Below are positions 28,428 through 36,585 of a stretch of DNA of 37,924 nucleotides, in pieces. Each line of letters begins with the position of its first letter. The first letter of the stretch is position 1. This DNA comes from Candidatus Buchananbacteria bacterium RIFCSPHIGHO2_02_FULL_39_17. Its GTDB lineage: Bacteria; Patescibacteriota; Patescibacteriia; Buchananbacterales; UBA6539. The stretch covers positions 1-37,924 of the forward strand of contig MHII01000003.1 of the NCBI GenBank assembly GCA_001817425.1. Reading direction: 5' to 3'. A program made the translations under genes and the position numbers. A model generated the notes under the pieces. It had not been told where the DNA came from and searched no databases. It saw only the letters and a program-made list of their open reading frames with translations.

Positions 28428-30773
28428 ATGGATTTTTTAGACGGAAAAATTAATCAACTAGTGGTTAGTCAGCATCCGAAATTAAAAAATACGGTTAGGA
28501 CTTTTGCCACTAAACCAAATCGCGCTTTAGCTAAAAGTTTAGGCAAAATTTTTGGCCTAATTGAGATTGAATCAGCTAGCCCGCAACTGCCGGCTTTTAT
28601 CGACTTGATTATTGAGGAAATTAAGAATAATTACTACCATCCCAAAGGTTTAAAGACTCTCACTTTTGAACAAGAAATTTTTGATCTTGGCCAAAAATTT
28701 GAAGCCGCCCTAAAAAAAACCAATCTGGCGATTGCCACTTTTATTGAGACCCAACAGATTAGTTTAAACTTAGAAAAAATAAATATTTTGATTGGCGTCA
28801 GTCACAACCTTAACCTCCATTTTACCGTCAGCGGCAACATCAACGCCTATCTTTTTTATAATTTAAGCCGAGATAATTATCGCATTATTAATGTTTTAGA
28901 GCCTAATCAACCTTTTTCTGCACCCATTGATCCGTTAAAATTTTTTTCCCAGGTAATTTCCGGCCGCCTAAGGCCTAAAGACTTTTTTTTCATCACCACG
29001 TCGAATCTTTTGGACTACTTTTCCTTAGAAAAATTAAAAAAAATACTAACTGAGCAAGAATCGACCGAAGGCATAGAAAATCTTAAACAACTTTTAGAAA
29101 AAATTGAAGTGAAAAAAAATTTTGGCTTATTAACTCTGGAGCTTGATAAAATATTAGTGCCCGCAAAAAAAACCTTTGAAAATAAAGATTTTGATTACCA
29201 AAAGGCCGCTTCCAAAGATTCCATGATTGCTTTAATTAAAACCGAGCAAGACACCCAAAAATTGCTTACTCCGTCAGTGATGCCGGAAATTAAAAAATAC
29301 GCTTCTTCGCTACAAACGGCTTTTAAAAATTATCTGAATATAGCTAAGACAACGACGGAAACATTCTATCGCCAAAAAAATATCGTACTTCGACCGCCGA
29401 TTAATTTGCCCAAAATTTCAAACCTTAAGCCAAAATTTAACTTTGGACCAAAAATAGATATTAATTCAAAATTTAAAAGGATCAATTCGCTTAGTGATAT
29501 TTCACGCCAAAAAATTTATGGCGTTTATGGTCAACTGATAAATTCTCCGAGAAAAATTTTATTTAAATTGAAAAATTTGCCCGCCGTTGAAAAAATATTT
29601 TTCGCTTTTCAAAAATATTTCAATCACCTACTTATAAAATTCAAAGCACTGCCAAAGTCAAGCCAAATTTTGTTAATTATCACTATTATTTTGGGAGTTT
29701 TATTTTTAAACAGCCTAATTTGGCTTGGTTTAAAAAATTCGGCCCAGAAACGATTTGAAACAAATAACCAGTTCATTTTAGACGCCGAGAACAAAAAAAA
29801 TGAGGCTTTAGCGACTCTGATCTATCGTGACGAAAATCAAGCTCGGCTACTTTTAATTCAAGCTAAAGAATTAATTACCAGTTTAAAAGGCACCACCAAG
29901 TCCCAGCAAAATCAAGTTGGCCAATTAATCAGCGAAATTAGTAATGAATTATCCAAACTTCAGCATCTGACTGAAATTGCCGAACCAATTCAAATTATCA
30001 ATTTTCAAAATCTTGACGCCGGAGCAAAAATCGCGCCGTTTGCTGTTTTAAATCAAAAAATTCTTTACACCCAAAACCAGAGAAACCAAGCTTTGTACCA
30101 GGCCAATCTTGACCGCCGAATCGTCACCGCCTTTCAGTCAGTGGAAATTAATCCGGGAATTTTAATTTTTGGGGTGCTCGCTGGAGAAAACGAAATGCTT
30201 TTTATCAGTGAAGAAAAAAAAGCTTTTAGTTTCAATCCGATAAATCAAATAATCAAACCACTAAAAATTTCAATTAGCCATGATGACAAAATTATCGACA
30301 GCGCTTTTTTTAACAATCGTTTATATTTATTGAATTCGGCGAAAAACCAAATTGATCGGTATCCAAAAGCTGCTGACGGTTTTGACAGCGGCGCTAATTG
30401 GTTAAGCGAGCCGACTGATTTAAGTAAAGGCGTTGCCTTGACGGTTGATGGTGCAGTTTATATCCTGAAAAATAATGGCGAGATTGCTAAATTTCAAAAC
30501 GGCAAAAGCGTTGAATTTAATCTTGATTTGATTGATCCTAAACTTAGTGGACCGACAAAAATAAAAACTACCGAAAATTCTAAATATCTCTATTTGCTTG
30601 ATCCGCCGACTAAACGACTGGTCGTGATTGACAAGGAAGGTAATTTGATTAAACAGTATACTTCAGCGGTATTTGATAATTTAAAAGACTTTATTTTTTC
30701 GGAAGCGGATAAAAAAATTTATCTCCTTTCCGCCAGCACCGTTTTTGGTATTCCGGCTAATCATCTAAAGTAA
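28428..30773 (+). CDS. Large membrane protein: N-terminal PP2C-like region, central TM, C-terminal beta-propeller-like region
   Basis: 781 aa; N-terminus with LLIGVSHNLNLHFTVSGNINAYLFYNL...; TM ILLIITIILGVLFLNSLIWLGL; repeated YLLD/LYLLNS blades. Confidence 0.6.
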   Translation: MDFLDGKINQLVVSQHPKLKNTVRTFATKPNRALAKSLGKIFGLIEIESASPQLPAFIDLIIEEIKNNYYHPKGLKTLTFEQEIFDLGQKFEAALKKTNLAIATFIETQQISLNLEKINILIGVSHNLNLHFTVSGNINAYLFYNLSRDNYRIINVLEPNQPFSAPIDPLKFFSQVISGRLRPKDFFFITTSNLLDYFSLEKLKKILTEQESTEGIENLKQLLEKIEVKKNFGLLTLELDKILVPAKKTFENKDFDYQKAASKDSMIALIKTEQDTQKLLTPSVMPEIKKYASSLQTAFKNYLNIAKTTTETFYRQKNIVLRPPINLPKISNLKPKFNFGPKIDINSKFKRINSLSDISRQKIYGVYGQLINSPRKILFKLKNLPAVEKIFFAFQKYFNHLLIKFKALPKSSQILLIITIILGVLFLNSLIWLGLKNSAQKRFETNNQFILDAENKKNEALATLIYRDENQARLLLIQAKELITSLKGTTKSQQNQVGQLISEISNELSKLQHLTEIAEPIQIINFQNLDAGAKIAPFAVLNQKILYTQNQRNQALYQANLDRRIVTAFQSVEINPGILIFGVLAGENEMLFISEEKKAFSFNPINQIIKPLKISISHDDKIIDSAFFNNRLYLLNSAKNQIDRYPKAADGFDSGANWLSEPTDLSKGVALTVDGAVYILKNNGEIAKFQNGKSVEFNLDLIDPKLSGPTKIKTTENSKYLYLLDPPTKRLVVIDKEGNLIKQYTSAVFDNLKDFIFSEADKKIYLLSASTVFGIPANHLK

Positions 30774-30780
30774 AGAGTAT

Positions 30781-30900
30781 TGACTCCAGAGCAAGCTCTG
30801 GACTCGGTCGCCTGCCTGCGCCGGCAGGCCTCTGGCGGCCGCCCCGCCGTCCTGCCAAGGCGGGACGGGGTATTCTTTGTTTACGGCGCTCCGCTCGGAA
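30781..30900. repeat. Cluster of GC-rich palindromes
   Basis: CCAGAGCAAGCTCTGG; GCCTGCctgcgCCGGCAGGC; CCCCGCCGTCCTGCCAAGGCGGGACGGGG. Confidence 0.75.
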
Positions 30901-30940
30901 ATGCCTGCCTCGGGCGGACATCTCGCTCGCTACGTTTGCA

Positions 30941-30980
30941 AATAAAAAATGGGGAAGAACGCGGGAGGCGAAACTTCCCC
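30941..30980 (-). terminator. Intrinsic terminator of the 23S-like RNA unit
   Basis: Minus strand GGGGAAG-tttcgcctcccgcgtt-CTTCCCC-ATTTTTT. Confidence 0.75.
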
Positions 30981-31270
30981 AGCTGGGAATCTGTCAGGCC
31001 GTTACCCAACAACATCGATTACTCAACGCCAGGTTTAACGGGGTCAACTGATTTAAGGGTGGTATTCCAAGATTAGTATCCAGACTAAATCTGGCCTAAC
31101 GGCAGCTATAGCCACCAGCGACTCAGCTCAAACCCTAAAGCTTCATAGTCTCCCACCTATCCTATGCAAAAAACAGTTCCTTCATCAGACCATACAAGAG
31201 GAATCGAACCCCTTCCTACCATGGCCAAATCTTTCCGACTCCCACGGCAGTCACCATTCTGTTTCCCAAC
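30941..31270 (-). ncRNA. Putative 23S rRNA domain V-derived RNA containing an L1-stalk (L1-binding) module
   Basis: Minus strand GCATAGGATAGGTGGGAGACTATGAAGC...CTTGGAATACCACCCTTAAAT closely matches the bacterial 23S L1 stalk; weaker 23S resemblance on both sides (GGAGTCGGAAAGA; GACAGATTCCCAGCTGGGG). Confidence 0.7.
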
Positions 31271-31276
31271 TTTTTA

Positions 31277-31305
31277 AGCTTAAACAATCCTTAAAAAGTT
31301 GTCAA
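31277..31305 (-). promoter_or_regulatory. Candidate promoter of the 23S-like RNA unit
   Basis: Minus strand TTGACA (31305..31300), 17-nt spacer, TAAGCT (31282..31277). Confidence 0.5.
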
Positions 31306-31309
31306 ATAC

Positions 31310-31342
31310 TAAAGCCGAGACATTTCTGCCTCGGCTTTTTAT
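31310..31342. terminator. Hairpin terminator downstream of rplL
   Basis: AAAGCCGAG-acatttctgc-CTCGGCTTT with flanking T/A tracts. Confidence 0.75.
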
Positions 31343-31362
31343 GAAATCTTTCGATAATAATT

Positions 31363-31767
31363 CTACTTCAAAGTCACTTTGGCACCGGCTTCTTCTAAAG
31401 TTTTCTTCATTTTTTCCGCCTCTTCCTTTTTCACGCCTTCTTTAACCACTTTGGGCGCACCATCAACTAAATCTTTAGCTTCTTTCAAGCCTAATTCCGT
31501 AACCGAACGGACCGCCTTAATCACACCAATCTTATTATCACCGGCCACGGTTAATTCAACGGTAAAAGAGGTCTTTTCTTCAGCGGCTTCAGCCGCGGGA
31601 GCAGCACCAGTGGCGGCGACGGCCACGGGCGCGGCCACCGAAACGCCGAATTTTTCTTCCAGAATTTTTACCAGTTCGGCTAAATCCATCACTGACATTT
31701 TCTCAATTGACTCAACCAAACTTTTAAATTTTTCTGGCACTTCGATTAACTTTTTTTCTTCGGACAT
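31363..31767 (-). CDS. rplL: 50S ribosomal protein L7/L12
   Basis: [60 protein letters not shown]. Confidence 0.98.
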   Translation of the reverse strand: MSEEKKLIEVPEKFKSLVESIEKMSVMDLAELVKILEEKFGVSVAAPVAVAATGAAPAAEAAEEKTSFTVELTVAGDNKIGVIKAVRSVTELGLKEAKDLVDGAPKVVKEGVKKEEAEKMKKTLEEAGAKVTLK

Positions 31768-31807
31768 ATTTTTAACAAAAATTAGATTAATTGTTAAATC
31801 TTAATTA

Positions 31808-32332
31808 TTAACTATTTTTTTGCTTCACTGCATTTAAAATATAAACTAAATTTCGTAAATTGCCGACGAAAACATTGACTAAGCCGGAAATAGGCGAACT
31901 GATACTACCCACGACTTTTGCCAAAAGCTCAAGCTTGGTTGGTAATTTAGATAGGGCCAAAATTTTTGTCCGATCAAAATATTGGCCTTCAACGATGCCG
32001 CCAACGGCCAACATGGCCTCGTGATCTTTGGCAAAATTCTGGACAGTTTTTGCCGGCGTCACTTCATCTTCATAACTAAAAATTGTGGCAATGCCTTTAT
32101 TTAAAGTTTTTGGATCAACCCCCGACACGCCAGCCTGTTTAAAGGCTAATTTCAGTAAAGTTTTTTTCGCCACCAGATAATCAAGATTTTCCACTCGGCA
32201 TTTCTTACGAAATTCTTCCACTTCTTTAACTCGTAATTTATCAAAATTAACAAAAACAATGGCTTTTGATTTTTGCAATTTAGCGATCAAGTCAGTAACG
32301 GTCTTTTCTTTTTGTTGTTTAGTCTTGGCCAT
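31808..32332 (-). CDS. rplJ: 50S ribosomal protein L10
   Basis: QQKEKTVTDLIAKLQKSKAIVFVNFDKLRVKEVEEFRKKCR. Confidence 0.97.
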   Translation of the reverse strand: MAKTKQQKEKTVTDLIAKLQKSKAIVFVNFDKLRVKEVEEFRKKCRVENLDYLVAKKTLLKLAFKQAGVSGVDPKTLNKGIATIFSYEDEVTPAKTVQNFAKDHEAMLAVGGIVEGQYFDRTKILALSKLPTKLELLAKVVGSISSPISGLVNVFVGNLRNLVYILNAVKQKNS

Positions 32333-32333
32333 A

Positions 32334-32456
32334 CCCGGTAGTAGAATTTTGATTTGATATTAAATTTAAACCAAAAATATTAATAAAACATTTATCTAAT
32401 TTTTTGTGCCCAGTATTTTACCGCCAAGAGCGGCTTATCAAAATTTCACTACCGGG
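32334..32456. repeat. Element D: 123-bp segment bounded by 20-bp inverted repeats, abutting the rplJ start codon
   Basis: CCCGGTAGTAGAATTTTGAT...ATCAAAATTTCACTACCGGG, 18/20 inverted match. Confidence 0.7.
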
Positions 32457-32457
32457 C

Positions 32458-32600
32458 ATAAAAAGACTGTGGCTTAAACCACAGACCTTTAAAAACTAAT
32501 AGCTCTCAGCTAAAAGCTGAATTGAACCTGTGCCGGGCTGACTTTTTGTCTAATTTAAGCGGCTTTTTTCTCGTCGCCCCTGACGGTCTGTGGCTTGATT
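32458..32600 (-). promoter_or_regulatory. Ribosomal protein L10 leader-like attenuator
   Basis: Minus strand AAGCCACAGACCGTCAGGGGCGACGAG...GCTTAAATTAGAC...GCCCGGCACAGG, then terminator CTGTGG-TTTAAG-CCACAG-TCTTTTT; the early AAGCCACAGACC can instead pair with GGTCTGTGGTTT. Confidence 0.68.
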
Positions 32601-32777
32601 ATTTAATTTTACCTTTTTAGTATAGCAAGGATAAATAAATTGTCAAGGAAAATTGGTATACCCTAATGCCACCGTTATAGTGGGGTTAATCTTTTTAACC
32701 AAAACAGAGCTTCATTCCGCTGGCTGGTATGCCACACAATGCCAAAAAACATTGGCGTCTTTAACAAAAATGAATTA

Positions 32778-32818
32778 AAAAAAAGACGGAAAGTATTAGT
32801 TCTTTTACTTTCCGCCCA
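32778..32818 (-). terminator. Intrinsic terminator of ORF 32870..33199
   Basis: Minus strand GGCGGAAAGTA-aaagaactaa-TACTTTCCGTC-TTTTTTTT. Confidence 0.85.
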
Positions 32819-32869
32819 AATATCTGGTTAGGCTGACACCGCAAGTGTTTTGTCTTTATCGGAAGACGA

Positions 32870-33199
32870 TTATTTGCCTGCTCCGATCACGACCAATACT
32901 GGCTGCACCCACTGTTCATCGGTGACTGCGACAACCTGGTCCGTGGTAAACGAAATGAATTCATCTGCATAACTAACGACCCGCGGGTTCTCTTCTGGCT
33001 TCAAAATGAAGCCGCGGCAATATAGATCGTCTCGTTGGCGGTCTAATTTAAACGGCCTAACGGCTTGGACGCGAACAATATCATCTTCGCGCCGAACTTC
33101 AACGACTCGGCCGATACTAATTAATAATAGCTTTTGCAACATAACACCTTGCTTTTGCAACATAATACCTTCCTCCTCTTTTTTTTGTTCTGGTCTCAT
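32870..33199 (-). CDS. Hypothetical protein; probable start MLQKQGV or the second MLQKL
   Basis: GAGGAGGAAGG upstream of an internal ATG; good terminator. Confidence 0.6.
   Translation of the reverse strand: MRPEQKKEEEGIMLQKQGVMLQKLLLISIGRVVEVRREDDIVRVQAVRPFKLDRQRDDLYCRGFILKPEENPRVVSYADEFISFTTDQVVAVTDEQWVQPVLVVIGAGK
33130..33171. repeat. 21-bp tandem duplication spanning RBS and start codon
   Basis: Minus strand AAGGTATTATGTTGCAAAAGC|AAGGTGTTATGTTGCAAAAGC. Confidence 0.85.
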
Positions 33200-33269
33200 T
33201 GCCTTATTTGTGACCAGAACACTGAACCATGGTAGCAGAATTTAAAAAATTGTCAATAGGCCTTGCAGC

Positions 33270-33953
33270 TCAACTAATGACCGTGCCACGAAACGTTTTA
33301 GTTGATAAAAATCTTTTTAAATTAACTAAATCACTACCTTTCATCACCACCAATTTCATCTGCCACTTTTTGGCTAAACGGCTGGCCACTGGGTCAAACG
33401 GCACATGAGCGCCAGGGATCCATTTTGTGCCAACAACTTTCAAAAATGCCGGCCAATTCATTTTCTCCTGTGGCTTGGCATCTTTAAACTTTTTCGGGTC
33501 TTTATCGTAAACATAAGTGATATTGGAAAGATTAATGACGGTTTTAGCACCAAAAGTTTTAGCGGCCAAAACCGCGTCTTTATCAGAAGAAGAGCCAGGC
33601 TTAAAACCAGCTCCCACAATAATCGGCCGGGTGGTTTTAACCGGCTTTGATGGATCGCCTAAAATACTTTCCATTGCTTTCTGACCAAAAATACCGCTGA
33701 CCAATTCGGCATTAATTTTTGTCGCCGCAATACCAATCCAGTCCAAATCAGTACTGGAAATTTTTGGATTAATTATTTTAGCCGTTTTCTGATAGTTCCT
33801 AGAAGTATTGCCGCCGCCACAAACTAAAATCACCCGATTGCCTTTTTTAACATAATCTAACATTAATCTTCTGAATTTTTTCAAAAAATTCAAATCTAAA
33901 TTGTCCGGCGCGATTAATGAGCCACCCAGAGACATCACTAAAATTTTTGCCAT
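33270..33953 (-). CDS. pyrH: Amino acid kinase family protein, probable UMP kinase
   Basis: KILVMSLGGSLIAPDNLD; VILVCGGGNTSRNYQ; SSDKDAVLAAKTFGAKTVINLSNITYVYDKDPKK. Confidence 0.85.
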   Translation of the reverse strand: MAKILVMSLGGSLIAPDNLDLNFLKKFRRLMLDYVKKGNRVILVCGGGNTSRNYQKTAKIINPKISSTDLDWIGIAATKINAELVSGIFGQKAMESILGDPSKPVKTTRPIIVGAGFKPGSSSDKDAVLAAKTFGAKTVINLSNITYVYDKDPKKFKDAKPQEKMNWPAFLKVVGTKWIPGAHVPFDPVASRLAKKWQMKLVVMKGSDLVNLKRFLSTKTFRGTVIS

Positions 33954-34016
33954 ATATCTTAAAATTAAGAATTAAGAATTATGAATCAAGAATAAGTTCT
34001 TCCTTAATTCTTAATT

Positions 34017-35045
34017 CTATTTATAATACTTAGCTTTAGCCTTCACGTGCTCTTCAAAAGTTTTGCTGTAAATTACGGTTCCGTCCAGAGTAGTCAAAAA
34101 ATACCAGTAAGGATTAGGGATGGGATAAATAGCTGCCATAATAGCTGACATTCCGGGATTACTGATTGGCCCGGGCGGCAAACCTCCATAACGGTAAGTA
34201 TTGTAAAGATTATCAATTTTAATATCCTCCGCCGACACTCGAGCCGCTGATTTGCCAGTAGCATAATTAACCGTTGAATCAGCTTGCAGGGCGATGCTTT
34301 GCTGTAAACGTTTATAGAAAATATCAGCGACTAATTTTCTATCTTTTTCGGTTGCAACTTCTTTTTCAATGATTGAGGCTAAAGTAATTACTTCGTGAAT
34401 AGTTTTTTTCTGTCTTGAAATTTCCGCTCTTAAATCTTGATTTAATTTATCAGAAAAATTATCAAGCATTTTTCTAATAATATCAGTCAATTCAGCATCA
34501 CGATAAATCCGATAAGTATCAGGAAATAAATAACCTTCTAAATCTAAATCTTTAGGTTTATTCTTTAAAAAATCATAATTGTTCCACCAGTCTTCTTTTT
34601 TTTGGACCACGGCAAAAAAATCAGCCGGTGGGCTAAAACCATTTTCCGCTAAATAATTAGCAATTTGTTGATTATTCCAACCCTCAATTATGGTTAAAGT
34701 TATCTCTTTACTGGCGCTGGCGCCGCGACTTAATAAATCAGCAATCTTAGATACGGACATATTTTCTGCCAAAAAATAATTGCCATCCTGCAATCGTAAA
34801 TTTATTCCCTTAAATAAAACGTATAGCTGAAAGATTAAACCATTTCTAATTAAGCCGGCTTTTCCTAGCTCTTGACTGATTTTAACGCTCCCCCACCCCG
34901 GCTCAATTTTAAATTCAATAATCCTTGAATTATTTTTATCAACCGGCAAAAAGTTATAAAAATAATAAAATACAGCAATCAAAACTAAAAGTAATAAAAT
35001 AAATATTATTTTTTTTGATCTTCTTTTTTTCCGCGGTAAAAACAT
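34017..35045 (-). CDS. mltG: Endolytic murein transglycosylase MltG (YceG-like)
   Basis: LEGYLFPDTYRIYRDA; TLASIIEKEVATEKDRKLVADIFYKRL; LQADSTVNYATG; YNTYRYGGLPPGPISNPGMSAIMAA. Confidence 0.95.
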   Translation of the reverse strand: MFLPRKKRRSKKIIFILLLLVLIAVFYYFYNFLPVDKNNSRIIEFKIEPGWGSVKISQELGKAGLIRNGLIFQLYVLFKGINLRLQDGNYFLAENMSVSKIADLLSRGASASKEITLTIIEGWNNQQIANYLAENGFSPPADFFAVVQKKEDWWNNYDFLKNKPKDLDLEGYLFPDTYRIYRDAELTDIIRKMLDNFSDKLNQDLRAEISRQKKTIHEVITLASIIEKEVATEKDRKLVADIFYKRLQQSIALQADSTVNYATGKSAARVSAEDIKIDNLYNTYRYGGLPPGPISNPGMSAIMAAIYPIPNPYWYFLTTLDGTVIYSKTFEEHVKAKAKYYK

Positions 35046-35106
35046 GAGGTTAATTCAAAAGTCAAAATTTAAAAGTTAATTGTTAATAGTTATTTATTAA
35101 TTTTTA

Positions 35107-35832
35107 TTAGACTCCGCGCCATTCTCTTTTTACCCGCTCGTAACTTTCTGGCGTTCCAGTATCAAACCACTGGGCGTCTGATTTAAAACCAAATAATTTA
35201 CCAGCTTTGGCTAAGGTCGGCCAAACATCTTTTTCTAACATAATAAAATCCTTAGCCGGTAGATAATTAAAAATTTTTGGCGATAAAATATAGAAACCGG
35301 AATTAATAAAATGAGAAGGGGTTTGGTCAAGTGTCGGTTTTTCCACAAATTCTAAGATCTGATGATTTTCCAGCCGCGCTACGCCATAACGCGTCGGATC
35401 CAAAACTTCGGTTAAAGCAATGGTGGCCAGTCCCCCGTTTTTTTTATGAAAATCTAGCATCGCCATTAAATCTAAAGCGAATAAATTATCGCCATTAGAC
35501 ATAAAAAAATCATGTTTAATTATCTCCCCTTTTTCTTTTAAGATCATCAATGGACCGGCGGTGCCACGCGGTTTTTCCTCTTTTAAATATTGAATCTTAA
35601 TGCCAAAATTAGCGCCATCGCCAAAATAATCAATCATTTGATTGGCTAAATAAGCAATAGATAAATAGATTTCTGCCACTCCAATTTTTTTGTAAATATC
35701 AAAAACGTGTTCAGTCAAAGTTCTGCCCTGAACCGGGATCATCGCTTTTGGCATTTGATAAGTTAATGGCCGAAGACGGGTCCCTTCGCCGCCAGCGAGA
35801 ATAATGGCAAGCATAAATAGTAAATTAAGCAA
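35107..35832 (-). CDS. NDP-sugar pyrophosphorylase / sugar-phosphate nucleotidyltransferase
   Basis: AIILAGGEGTRLRPLTYQMPKAMIPVQGRTLTEH; FMSNGDNLFALDL; YGVARLENHQILEFVEKP. Confidence 0.92.
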   Translation of the reverse strand: MLNLLFMLAIILAGGEGTRLRPLTYQMPKAMIPVQGRTLTEHVFDIYKKIGVAEIYLSIAYLANQMIDYFGDGANFGIKIQYLKEEKPRGTAGPLMILKEKGEIIKHDFFMSNGDNLFALDLMAMLDFHKKNGGLATIALTEVLDPTRYGVARLENHQILEFVEKPTLDQTPSHFINSGFYILSPKIFNYLPAKDFIMLEKDVWPTLAKAGKLFGFKSDAQWFDTGTPESYERVKREWRGV

Positions 35833-35896
35833 GATCAGTAAATTCAGTAAAGTCAGCTTAGCTTGCTTAATTTACTTAATTTACTGAATTTACTTT
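35819..35896. repeat. AGTAAATT direct/inverted repeat cluster
   Basis: AGTAAATTAAGCAAG...CTTGCTTAATTTACTTAATTTACTGAATTTACTT. Confidence 0.75.
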
Positions 35897-35900
35897 AATA

Positions 35901-36512
35901 TTAATCTTCTATTAATGGCACAAACACAAATCCATGATAAATTATTTCTTTAAATTTATTTTTACCTTCTCTGATAATTAATCTAATATCCTGCTGTTCA
36001 GTCGGAATCACAAGTCGGCCGCCGATTTTTAACTGATCTTTTAAGGTATTCGGGATTTCATTAGCCGCCGCGCCAACCAAAATCCGATCAAACGGCGCAG
36101 ATTCATCTAAACCTTTTGTCCCATCGCGACAGAAAAATTTAACATTGGAGAAATTATATTTAGCGGTATTCTGCTCGCCAAATTCTTTTAATTCGGCGAT
36201 GCGTTCAATACCAAAAATTTTTCCTTTTGGACCGACAATTTCGGCTAATATTGCCGTTGTCCAGCCTGAACCTGAACCAATATCCAAAATTTTTTGGCCG
36301 ACCTCTGGTTTTAATAATTCTAGCATAAAAGCGACAGTTAACGGCTGGGAAATGGTCTGACCATGGCCAATCGGTAAAGGCGCATTAATCGCCTCTTCGC
36401 TGGCTAAATCCGGCGGCAAAAAATCCCGCCTTTTAATTTTATAAAAAGCGTCAATAATCGCCGGGGTCTTTAAATAGCCATCGCTGATTAATTGCTGGAT
36501 TAACTCGTCCAT
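35901..36512 (-). CDS. pcm: Protein-L-isoaspartate O-methyltransferase family
   Basis: INAPLPIGHGQTISQPLTVAFMLELL; ILDIGSGSGWTTAILAEIVG; RILVGAAANEIPNTLKDQLKIGGRLVIP. Confidence 0.93.
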   Translation of the reverse strand: MDELIQQLISDGYLKTPAIIDAFYKIKRRDFLPPDLASEEAINAPLPIGHGQTISQPLTVAFMLELLKPEVGQKILDIGSGSGWTTAILAEIVGPKGKIFGIERIAELKEFGEQNTAKYNFSNVKFFCRDGTKGLDESAPFDRILVGAAANEIPNTLKDQLKIGGRLVIPTEQQDIRLIIREGKNKFKEIIYHGFVFVPLIED

Positions 36513-36524
36513 GGTGATAACTTA

Positions 36525-36583
36525 CCCCTCACCCCATCCCCTCTCCCCTTAATTAAGGGGAGAGGGGATAATTATAGAGAGAG
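36525..36583. repeat. CCCCTCACCCC...GGGGAGAGGGG palindromic repeat, copy 2
   Basis: CCCCTCACCCCATCCCCTCTCCCCTTAATTAAGGGGAGAGGGG; cf. 16768. Confidence 0.85.
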
Positions 36584-36585
36584 GT

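Noticed and set aside
30780-31076. 98-aa plus-strand ORF
   Set aside because: Overlaps GC-rich palindromes and the antisense of the 23S-like RNA; composition is low-complexity and no ribosome-binding site is seen
31195-31215. Apparent tRNA T-arm (AGGGG-TTCGATT-CCTCT, minus strand)
   Set aside because: No matching acceptor, D or anticodon arms around it; treated as a hairpin of the 23S-like RNA
30941-31270. RNase P RNA or tmRNA as identity of the structured RNA
   Set aside because: No GAGGAAAGTCC or ACAGAACCCGGCTTA (RNase P) and no alanine-tRNA-like ends or tag ORF (tmRNA); L1-stalk strings fit 23S far better
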